Assembly (NCBI GenBank): GCA_035760965.1
Contig: DASTRY010000062.1
Coordinates: 1 to 7,505, forward strand
Direction: 5' to 3'
DNA from: JADGHX01 sp035760965
Lineage (GTDB): Bacteria > Pseudomonadota > Gammaproteobacteria > Steroidobacterales > Steroidobacteraceae
Length of the DNA: 7,505 nt
Part shown: positions 1 through 5,441 of the stretch, piece after piece
Position numbering within the stretch: the first letter of the stretch is position 1
How the letters are laid out: each line of letters begins with the position of its first letter
Position numbers and translations under genes: made by a program
Notes under the pieces: generated by a model
What the model was told of the DNA's origin: nothing
What the model saw: only the letters and a program-made list of their open reading frames with translations
The model's database searches: none

Positions 1-1652
1 TGCTCGTGCCGCTGATGGTGGGCTCGCGGAACATCGCGTTCTCGCGCCTGAACGCCTTCAGCTATTTCATGTTCCTGTTCGGCGGGCTCACGATCCTCAC
101 GGCGTTCGTGCTCAACATCGGTCCGGAGGCCGGCTGGTTCAGCTACGTGCCGCTCGCGGGCCCGCAGTACAGCCCCGGCAAGCGCCAGGATTTCTGGGCG
201 CAGATGATCACCTTCACCGAGCTCGCCTCGCTGATCGTCGCGGTCGAGCTCATCGTGACCGCGTTCAAGCTGCGCGCGCCGGGCATGTCGCTGAACCGCA
301 TTCCGCTCTTCGTCTGGGCGCAGGTCGTGACGTCGTTCATGATCATCTTCGCGATGCCGGCCGTGATGCTGAGCAGCTCGTTCCTGATCTCGGACCGCCT
401 CGTCAGCACACAGTTCTTCAATCCGGCCGAAGGCGGCGATCCGCTGCTGTGGCAGCACATGTTCTGGTTCTTCGGGCATCCCGAGGTGTACATCATCTTC
501 GTGCCGGCCCTCGGCATCATCTCCCAGATCATCGGCACGTTCGCGGGGCGCGCCCCGTTCGGCTATCTCGCGCTGGTGCTCTCGCTCATCGTCACGGCGT
601 TCCTGTCGTTCGGGCTGTGGGTGCATCACATGTTCGCGACCGGCCTGCCGCCCATGGGCATGAGCTTCTTCACGGCGGCGAGCATGCTCATCGCGATCCC
701 GACGGGCGTGCAGATCTTCTGCTGGATCGCGACGCTCGCCACCGGTGGACGCGTGCGCTTCACGACGGCGCTCATGTTCGTCATCGGGTTCTTCTTCATC
801 TTCATCATCGGCGGGCTCACGGGCCTCATGGTCGCTTCGACCTCGCTCGATTCACAGCTCCACGACAGCTACTTCGTCGTCGCGCACCTGCACTACGTGC
901 TGATCGGCGGCGCGGTGTTCCCGCTCTTCGGCGGGTTCTATTACTGGTTCCCGAAAGCGACCGGCCGCATGCTGTCGGAGCGCTTGGGCAAGTGGAGCTT
1001 CTGGCTCTTCTTCATCGGCTTCAACGTCACGTTCTTCCCGATGCACATCCTGGGGCTCGACGGCATGACCCGCCGCATCTACACGTACGATGCGGCGAGC
1101 GGCTGGGGCAGCCTCAACCTGCTCGCGAGTCTCGGCGCGCTGACGATCGCGGCGAGCGTGCTGCTGTTCATCGTGAACGTCGTGCGCAGTCTGCGGGTGG
1201 GAGCACTCGCGACCGACAATCCGTGGCAAGCCAGCACGCTCGAGTGGGCGACGCCGTCTCCGCCGCCGCCGTACGGCTTCGTGCGACCGCTGGTGGTCGA
1301 GAGCCGATATCCGCTGCGCCCCGAGCACCAACCGCTCACGACCGTCGTCGGTCTGCCGACGGAGATCCGCGCGCTGCTCGTGACCCGCATGCACGATGGC
1401 GCGCTGGATCACGTGGCGCCTGATCCCGCGCCGACGATCTGGCCGTTCTTGACAGCCATCGCCGTCACGGTGCTCTTCATCGGCTCGATCTTCACGCCGT
1501 GGGCGCTCGTCTGGGGCGCCATCCCCGTGACGATCACGCTCATCGGCTGGTTCTGGCCGAAAGCGCACGAGACCGAGGCGGAAAAGAAGGTCGAGATCAA
1601 GCCGGGCTATCAGCAGGATGCCGTGCTGCGTCCGGCGGAGGCCGAGTCGTGA
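1..1652 (+). CDS. ctaD: Cytochrome c oxidase subunit I (heme-copper oxidase), 5'-truncated by window edge
   Basis: Catalytic subunit of an aa3/caa3-type terminal oxidase in the cytoplasmic membrane, reducing O2 to water with electrons from cytochrome c. The frame is open from base 3; numbering here counts the GTG codon at 6 as residue 1. Roughly 100-120 N-terminal residues, including the helix II heme a ligand, lie upstream. Seen: GHPEVY at 157-162 (CuB His158, Glu160, cross-link Tyr162), HH at 207-208 (CuB), H286-D287 (Mg site), H294 (heme a3), H296 (heme a) and R356-R357 (heme propionates). The C-terminus carries a linker (about 404-475) and two extra hydrophobic segments (about 477-495 and 497-517), a known extension in one group of bacterial CtaD proteins. 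Odd: the D-pathway Asp is N9, the K-pathway Lys is Q236, and helix IV has E72 and E81 (eye alignment). The stop overlaps the next gene by 4 bases. Identity as subunit I is near certain. Confidence 0.97.
   Translation, partial: LVPLMVGSRNIAFSRLNAFSYFMFLFGGLTILTAFVLNIGPEAGWFSYVPLAGPQYSPGKRQDFWAQMITFTELASLIVAVELIVTAFKLRAPGMSLNRIPLFVWAQVVTSFMIIFAMPAVMLSSSFLISDRLVSTQFFNPAEGGDPLLWQHMFWFFGHPEVYIIFVPALGIISQIIGTFAGRAPFGYLALVLSLIVTAFLSFGLWVHHMFATGLPPMGMSFFTAASMLIAIPTGVQIFCWIATLATGGRVRFTTALMFVIGFFFIFIIGGLTGLMVASTSLDSQLHDSYFVVAHLHYVLIGGAVFPLFGGFYYWFPKATGRMLSERLGKWSFWLFFIGFNVTFFPMHILGLDGMTRRIYTYDAASGWGSLNLLASLGALTIAASVLLFIVNVVRSLRVGALATDNPWQASTLEWATPSPPPPYGFVRPLVVESRYPLRPEHQPLTTVVGLPTEIRALLVTRMHDGALDHVAPDPAPTIWPFLTAIAVTVLFIGSIFTPWALVWGAIPVTITLIGWFWPKAHETEAEKKVEIKPGYQQDAVLRPAEAES
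1637..1641 (+). promoter_or_regulatory. Shine-Dalgarno GGAGG for the subunit III gene
   Basis: A GGAGG lies 7 bases before the GTG at 1649, inside the end of the subunit I gene. It supports GTG 1649 as the subunit III start over upstream in-frame starts, which would overlap subunit I extensively and add an arginine-rich, shadow-like N-terminus. Confidence 0.8.
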
Positions 1653-2266
1653 GCAGGCCGCGACCGCGGGCGCCCCGTGTACTGGACGTCTCCGGTCTGC
1701 CGACCTACGCGTTCGGCGATCGCTCGCTCATGTGGTGGGGCACCTTCGGCATGATGCTCATCGAAGGCACCGTCTTCGCGATCGCCGTCGTCGCCTACTT
1801 CTACCTGCGCGAATATTCGTTCCAGTGGCCGCCGCATCGCGCACCGCCCGCGTTGCTGTTCGGCACGCTCAACACCCTGCTGTTCTTAGTGAGCGCCATT
1901 CCCAATCAATGGACCAAGCACGTCGCGGAAAAGGAAGATCTGCGCGCCGTGCGCATCGGGCTGCTCGCGAGCGTCGCGTTCGGAGTGGCGATCCTCGTGG
2001 TGCGCGTGTTCGAGTTCCCGGCGCTCAACACGAGCTGGAACGACAGCGCCTACGGCTCGATCGTGTTCGCTCTGCTGACCTTGCACACGATCCATCTGGT
2101 CACGGATTTCATGGACACCGCCGTGCTCACCGTGCTCATGTTCACGGGACCGCTGACCGGCAAGCGCTTCGTCGACGTGAGCGAGAACTCCTTCTACTGG
2201 TGGTTCGTCGTGCTCACTTGGCTGCCGATCTACGCCACCTTGTACCTGGCGCCGCGCGTGTCATGA
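1649..2266 (+). CDS. ctaE: Cytochrome c oxidase subunit III, short five-helix form
   Basis: Integral membrane subunit that packs against subunit I and stabilises the oxidase; it has no redox centre. The protein is 205 aa from GTG 1649, chosen for the GGAGG 7 bases upstream and the GTGA overlap with the subunit I stop. Five hydrophobic segments are visible at about 27-53, 67-86, 101-123, 134-166 and 181-201, so it lacks the first two helices of the seven-helix mitochondrial form, as many bacterial subunits III do. Family marks are the Trp/Gly-rich first helix with a buried Glu (WWGTFGMMLIEG), the FEFPALN..W....YGS loop, an LHxxH motif at 145-149 (equivalent to GxHxxH) and the final FYWWFVVLTWLPIYATLYL helix. 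Its own stop overlaps the next start by 4 bases. Assignment is confident from helix pattern, motifs and position directly after subunit I. Confidence 0.93.
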   Translation: MSRPRPRAPRVLDVSGLPTYAFGDRSLMWWGTFGMMLIEGTVFAIAVVAYFYLREYSFQWPPHRAPPALLFGTLNTLLFLVSAIPNQWTKHVAEKEDLRAVRIGLLASVAFGVAILVVRVFEFPALNTSWNDSAYGSIVFALLTLHTIHLVTDFMDTAVLTVLMFTGPLTGKRFVDVSENSFYWWFVVLTWLPIYATLYLAPRVS

Positions 2267-2616
2267 GCGCACTTGCGCAACCGACACCGCCGCGGTTCCT
2301 CTGGCTCATCTGGTCCGCCGTACTGCTCGCGCCGATCGCGTGGTCGGTCAGCCTGGTCGTGATGTTCTGGCTGACGAACCCCGTCTGTCAGGGCACTTCG
2401 CGAACGCTGATCTTCGCGGTAGGCGGCGCGTGCATCGTGCTTGCGATCGTGAGCGGCCTGCTCGCGCGACGCGGATTGAGCAAGGTGCCGAGCGACGATG
2501 CAGATGACTTCCGCACGTTTCTCTTGCGTCTCGCGGCGTGGTCGAGCGCCCTCTTCGCGCTCGTCATCGCGCTCTCGATCGTGCCGGTGACGCTGTTGAC
2601 GCCATGCCCGGTGTGA
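2263..2616 (+). CDS. Small three-helix membrane protein of the oxidase operon, function unknown
   Basis: A 117-aa protein starting at ATG 2263, which overlaps the subunit III stop as ATGA. There is no strong Shine-Dalgarno, so it probably relies on translational coupling. Three hydrophobic segments are visible at about 12-38, 48-67 and 85-113, joined by a charged cytoplasm-like loop (about 68-84, RRGLSKVPSDDADDF). Cysteines are at 42, 57 and 115; P24, W27 and C42 resemble the LAPxxW...C pattern I recall in small membrane proteins encoded beside ctaG and oxidase genes. It is not a subunit III homologue: it has no HxxH helix and is too short. It could be a subunit IV-like accessory or an assembly helper. 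The gene is well supported by frame, overlaps on both sides and composition; the function is not known. Confidence 0.85.
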   Translation: MSALAQPTPPRFLWLIWSAVLLAPIAWSVSLVVMFWLTNPVCQGTSRTLIFAVGGACIVLAIVSGLLARRGLSKVPSDDADDFRTFLLRLAAWSSALFALVIALSIVPVTLLTPCPV

Positions 2617-3581
2617 TCGTGCGCTCGAGACGCGGGTGTATCGCGATGCTCACGACGTTGCTCGCCTCCGTCGCGGCGAGCGGCGCTGCTCTGGCACATA
2701 CCCCCCTCGACATCGCGCGCGGCGCATCAGGTCGCTCAGCGCTCGCGCAAGTCGGCATTCCGATGCTCGTGGCAGCGCTGCTCTATGCGACGGGCGCCGC
2801 GCGTGTGTGGGCGCGCTCGATGCACGGCCGGCGGCTGCTGGCGCAGCGTGCAGCCGCTTTTGCGGCGGGGCTTGCAGCCCTCGCGCTGGCATTGCTATCG
2901 CCGCTCGATGCGTGGGGTGCGGAGCTGTTCTCGATGCACATGGCGCAGCACGAAATCCTCATGCTCGTGGCAGCACCGCTGCTCGTGCTCGGCCGGCCCT
3001 TGCCGCTTTTCCTGTGGGCCTTTCGCGGAACGTGGCGCGAGGCGCTCACGCGGTGGATTCGAGCGCGCTGGATGCAGCAGACGTGGGCCGCGCTCATCGC
3101 CGCAGGAACGGCCTGGGTGCTGCACGCACTGGCTCTATGGGTGTGGCACGTTCCGCAGTTCTTCGCAGCGGTGCTGCGGAGCTCGTGGATCCACGACCTG
3201 CAGCACTTCTCGTTTCTCGCCACGGCGCTGCTCTTCTGGTCGGCGCTCCTGCACGAGAATCGGCAGCAGCGACGCGGCGCGGCCATCCTGTATCTGTTCA
3301 CGACGACCGTGCACACCGGGGTGCTCGGCGCGCTGATCACGCTCGCCGCGCACCCGTGGTACTCGCCGTACCTGCAGACCTCGCCGCGATGGGGACTCAC
3401 GCCCCTCGAAGATCAGCAGCTCGGCGGGCTCATCATGTGGGTACCGGGCTCGCTCGTGTACATCGGTGCCGCGCTCGTCTTGCTGGCACGCTACCTCGGC
3501 GAATCCTGGGCTCACGACGTGAGCGTACCCACGACCGACGCGTCGGCCCGCTCGAGCTCGCGTATTCAGGTGCGCACCTGA
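2613..3581 (+). CDS. ctaG: Cytochrome c oxidase assembly factor CtaG (caa3_CtaG family)
   Basis: Polytopic membrane protein needed for formation of active caa3 oxidase in Bacillus; it is unrelated to the Cox11-type protein also called CtaG. The start taken is GTG 2613, giving 322 aa and a GTGA overlap with the previous stop; ATG 2604 and ATG 2646 are alternatives. Residues 1-29 look like a signal or first membrane segment (RSRR, hydrophobic core, then AxA-H). About six further hydrophobic segments follow. Family marks: MHMAQHE at 108-114, APLLVLGRPLPLFLW at 121-135, WVWHVPQFF at 176-184, H198, H234 and H247, and the signature PLEDQQLGGLIMWVPGSLVYI around 264-284. The conserved His residues have been discussed as copper-related, but this is not proven. 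The end of a Ser/Arg-rich tail (301-322) is encoded within a palindrome. Family assignment is confident; the exact start is less so. Confidence 0.93.
   Translation: MIVRSRRGCIAMLTTLLASVAASGAALAHTPLDIARGASGRSALAQVGIPMLVAALLYATGAARVWARSMHGRRLLAQRAAAFAAGLAALALALLSPLDAWGAELFSMHMAQHEILMLVAAPLLVLGRPLPLFLWAFRGTWREALTRWIRARWMQQTWAALIAAGTAWVLHALALWVWHVPQFFAAVLRSSWIHDLQHFSFLATALLFWSALLHENRQQRRGAAILYLFTTTVHTGVLGALITLAAHPWYSPYLQTSPRWGLTPLEDQQLGGLIMWVPGSLVYIGAALVLLARYLGESWAHDVSVPTTDASARSSSRIQVRT
3566..3581. repeat. 16-bp perfect palindrome spanning the ctaG stop codon
   Basis: TCAGGTGC/GCACCTGA is a perfect inverted repeat with no spacer, and its last three bases are the ctaG stop. A second short stem (3594-3611: GTTCTCG, TCCT loop, CGAGAGC, with one G-U pair) follows 12 bases later. 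No T-run follows either stem. It could be a regulator site upstream of the Crp/Fnr gene, part of a weak transcription end for the oxidase operon, or chance in a GC-rich coding tail. Confidence 0.5.
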
Positions 3582-3641
3582 CTGAGAGCGCTCGTTCTCG
3601 TCCTCGAGAGCACGTCAGCGCACGAGAATTGCGACGTGCAC

Positions 3642-3649
3642 AGGGAGGG
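3642..3649 (+). promoter_or_regulatory. Strong Shine-Dalgarno AGGGAGGG deciding the Crp/Fnr start
   Basis: This purine-rich run sits 7 bases before ATG 3657 and selects that start. An in-frame GTG at 3636 lies upstream of the run and has no comparable site of its own, so it is unlikely to be used. Confidence 0.75.
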
Positions 3650-3656
3650 CCATGCC

Positions 3657-4460
3657 ATGATCGATCATCTCCTTCGTCGGCTGCGGCAGAGCGGTACGTT
3701 GAGCACTGCCGCGGAGCTGGCGATACAGAAGGCGATCGATCGCCGCGTCCGCCTGTTCGGCGCGCGCGAGGACCTGTTCCACCCCGGCGATCTCCCGGAG
3801 ACCGTCTGGTTGGTGACGGCCGGCATCGCATGCCGCTATCACTTCCTGCCGAACGGTCAGCGCCAGATCACGGGATTTCTCCTGCCGGGCGATCTTTTCG
3901 CGCTGCGCGCTCCACTCGGGATGCCGTTCGATCATCACATTCGCAGCATCACCATGCTGGAGACGCTCCAGCTCGAGCGCGCGAGCGTGGCGGCGTTCGG
4001 CGAGCCGGCCAGCGGAATCGGCGAGGTGCTGTGTCGAGCCATGGCTCTGCAGCGCGCGATCAGCCGCGAATGGGTACTCAACATCGGCCAGCGCAACGCC
4101 ATGGAGCGCATCGCGCACCTGATCTGCGAGCTGTTCAAGCGTCTGCAGACCGTTGGCCTGACAATGGAGAACCGCTGCCTCCTGCCGCTCACACAGATCG
4201 ATATCGCAGAGGCCGTCGCGCTCACGCCCGTGCACGTGAACCGGATGCTCATGTCCATGACGCGCAACGGGTGGCTCAGCTTTCAGCGCAGCGTCCTGCA
4301 GATCCGCGAGATGGCACGGCTCGCGGAAGTGGGCGCGTTCGACGCGAGCTACCTGGATTTCGGCGCCGCATCGGATCCCGGCCCGCGAGTGAGCCCGACC
4401 TTCCGCGCGTCGCCGCGCACCCCCGTCACCGGCGAGTCGACCACCGCCCCGCCGCCGTGA
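3657..4460 (+). CDS. Crp/Fnr-family transcriptional regulator
   Basis: A 267-aa DNA-binding regulator. Residues about 25-115 form a cyclic-nucleotide-binding-type beta roll (LFHPGD at 40-45, VWLVTAGIACRYHFLPNGQ, then GFLLPGDLFALRAPLG at 73-88). A long dimerisation helix follows (about 119-165), then a winged helix-turn-helix at about 176-222 (PLTQIDIAEAVALTPVHVNRML), with the recognition helix near 190-201. The TPVHVNR recognition segment is typical of a large proteobacterial Crp-like group. Its four cysteines (59, 126, 157, 174) are scattered and there is no N-terminal cluster, so an Fnr-type 4Fe-4S sensor is not expected; the ligand is unknown. The tail after about 229 is Pro/Ser/Thr-rich and looks disordered. 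The gene starts 75 bases after ctaG with its own ribosome site and may be read from the oxidase operon or alone. Targets cannot be stated from sequence. Confidence 0.93.
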   Translation: MIDHLLRRLRQSGTLSTAAELAIQKAIDRRVRLFGAREDLFHPGDLPETVWLVTAGIACRYHFLPNGQRQITGFLLPGDLFALRAPLGMPFDHHIRSITMLETLQLERASVAAFGEPASGIGEVLCRAMALQRAISREWVLNIGQRNAMERIAHLICELFKRLQTVGLTMENRCLLPLTQIDIAEAVALTPVHVNRMLMSMTRNGWLSFQRSVLQIREMARLAEVGAFDASYLDFGAASDPGPRVSPTFRASPRTPVTGESTTAPPP

Positions 4461-4487
4461 GCGGCGTGCGAGCGCGGCGGCAGCTCG

Positions 4488-4518
4488 TTGCTATCGAACT
4501 TACCCGCGTGTGTATTTT
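4488..4518 (+). promoter_or_regulatory. Possible sigma-70-type promoter in the gap before the 102-aa gene
   Basis: TTGCTA at 4488-4493 and TATTTT at 4513-4518 are separated by 19 bases, longer than the usual 17. The stretch is an AT-richer island in a GC-rich gap (4461-4632) between the regulator and the next gene. This is weak support only. Confidence 0.25.
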
Positions 4519-4558
4519 CGAGCCGCTCGGCGCTCGGGCCGCGGCGTTCGGCGCCTCG

Positions 4559-4572
4559 TTGATCCATGTGAA
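4559..4572. promoter_or_regulatory. Imperfect Fnr/FixK-like box
   Basis: TTGAT-CCAT-GTGAA matches TTGAT-N4-ATCAA at 8 of 10 defined positions. It lies about 60 bases before the ATG of the 102-aa gene and just downstream of a Crp/Fnr-family gene. The left half is perfect and the right half is degenerate, so chance is a real possibility. Confidence 0.2.
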
Positions 4573-4632
4573 TGGCGGCGGCCGCGCGATGTGCAGAATT
4601 CACCACCTTGCCGCCATCCAGGAGTGCTGTGC

Positions 4633-4941
4633 ATGCCGTCTCGGTACATCGTCGACGCGGTGGGGCTCGATCCCGAGCAGATCAGGGTGACGACCGTGCG
4701 CTGGGCCGAGATCGGCCGCGACATCGATACGCTGAGGGAGCCTCTCGAGGAAGCGCCCGTCGAGCACGTCGTGTTCGCGCTGGAACGCGGCGACGAAGTC
4801 CGTGCGGTGTTCGTGAAGGCGGGCCGTCGCGTCGATGGCGGCCGCGTCCGCATCAAAGCGCGCTCGCGTTGGGATATCGAGCTCGCGCGACGCTCCCAGG
4901 GTCGCACGCTGCGGGACCTGCCGCGACTCGCTCCGCGGTAG
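4633..4941 (+). CDS. Small conserved-looking protein of unknown function (102 aa)
   Basis: The start is ATG 4633, with AGGAG at 4620-4624 (8-base spacing). No signal peptide or membrane segment is visible. Residues 4-60 alternate hydrophobic and polar positions in a beta-rich pattern (YIVDAVGL, IRVTTVRWAEIG, VEHVVFALERGDEVRAVFV), followed by a basic Arg-rich C-terminal half (RVRIKARSRWDIELARR). The IxxVRW...V..V...L.RGDEV arrangement recalls DUF3892-like small proteins, but I am not sure of that and give no function. It lies 172 bases after the regulator and 35 bases before the next small gene, so those two small genes may be cotranscribed. It is probably a real cytoplasmic protein, given the good ribosome site and non-shadow composition. 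Confidence 0.72.
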   Translation: MPSRYIVDAVGLDPEQIRVTTVRWAEIGRDIDTLREPLEEAPVEHVVFALERGDEVRAVFVKAGRRVDGGRVRIKARSRWDIELARRSQGRTLRDLPRLAPR

Positions 4942-4976
4942 CGGGCGTCACGTTTCGGCACGGAGCACTATCATCC

Positions 4977-5294
4977 ATGGACCTCTACGCCATCGCCGTC
5001 TTTCCCGATCGGGACGCGGCACAACTCGCCGAGCAGGCGCTGCACGACCGCGGCATCGCGGGCGAGCGCATGCGAATCTCGGCCGGCTGCGTGCTGCACG
5101 TTCGCGTCGCATCCGTCGAGCTCGACGATGTGACGACGCAGCTGCGCACGACAGGAGCCCTGCAGGTCACCTGCGATACGCGCTCGAACGATCCGGGCTG
5201 GATGAGCCGCATCGGCGAGGCTCTGACCGGCGCGCAGGTGATGCCCGGCGCAGGCGACGCGGAAGCCGGCTGGTCGCGCGACGGCCCGGACTGA
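4977..5294 (+). CDS. Small alpha/beta protein of unknown function (105 aa)
   Basis: The start is ATG 4977, with GGAG at 4962-4965 (a rather long 11-base spacing). Residues 3-34 read as a beta strand then a helix (LYAIAVFPDRDAAQLAEQALHDRGI), and 39-66 as a second strand-helix-strand (VLHVRVASVELDDVTTQLRTTGALQVTC). This ferredoxin-like layout resembles the short YflT/general-stress-type domains in which a protein family member responds to stress, but the match is only by pattern. Cysteines are at 38 and 66. The last 35 residues (SNDPGW onward) are Gly/Asp-rich and probably flexible. There is no membrane segment. It is the last + strand gene before the converging ferritin-like unit. The gene call is fairly good; the function is unknown. 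Confidence 0.7.
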   Translation: MDLYAIAVFPDRDAAQLAEQALHDRGIAGERMRISAGCVLHVRVASVELDDVTTQLRTTGALQVTCDTRSNDPGWMSRIGEALTGAQVMPGAGDAEAGWSRDGPD

Positions 5295-5409
5295 TGTTCT
5301 CGGGGCGCGCTTTCGCCGCATCGAGACGACACGGCCCACCGAATACGTGCCCATTCAGACGGCTATCGCTCCTGAGCACCGGCGCAGCGGCTGCCCCGCC
5401 CGCGAAGCG

Positions 5410-5433
5410 GCAGGGCGCCTGGAGGCGCCCTGC
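5410..5433. terminator. Perfect 10-bp hairpin between converging genes, probable bidirectional terminator
   Basis: GCAGGGCGCC, loop TGGA, GGCGCCCTGC form a perfect stem. It begins 8 bases beyond the stop of the 390-aa - strand gene and about 115 bases beyond the last + strand gene. Neither side has a T-run, so it is not a classic intrinsic terminator; many GC-rich genomes use such stems alone or with Rho. The rest of 5295-5441 holds no gene I can support. Confidence 0.6.
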
Positions 5434-5441
5434 ATCGGCGG

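Noticed and set aside
449..1423. 324-codon + strand frame inside the subunit I gene
   Set aside because: Its Arg/His/Ala-rich composition and full overlap with well-conserved subunit I motifs mark it as a shadow.
852..1568. 238-codon antisense frame within the subunit I gene
   Set aside because: It is Arg/Asp/Glu-rich with no family motif or ribosome site and lies opposite a certain gene.
1218..1652. Subunit I fused to subunit III
   Set aside because: The extension has only two helices and no HxxH or WxF subunit III marks; a separate subunit III gene follows.
6..1652. Subunit I as a cbb3-type oxidase or NO reductase (NorB)
   Set aside because: The GHPEVY Tyr, HH, HDxYxVVAHxH and RR motifs place it among A-type oxidases; NorB-type Glu ligands and the cbb3 pattern are absent.
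3636..3656. GTG 3636 as start of the Crp/Fnr gene
   Set aside because: The AGGGAGGG run lies downstream of this GTG and at ideal spacing to ATG 3657; the extra seven residues add nothing conserved.
4451..4481. GC-rich stem (GCCGCCG...CGGCGGC) at the end of the Crp/Fnr gene as a terminator
   Set aside because: It is a 7-bp GC stem made of repeated GCC units with a long loop and no T-run, which is expected by chance at this base composition and partly constrained by Pro codons.
2636..4690. Very long + strand open frame (684 codons) crossing ctaG, the intergenic gap and the Crp/Fnr gene
   Set aside because: It is Arg/Ala/His-rich low-order sequence with no motif, overlaps two recognisable genes in another frame and crosses their ends. 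It is a GC-driven shadow frame.
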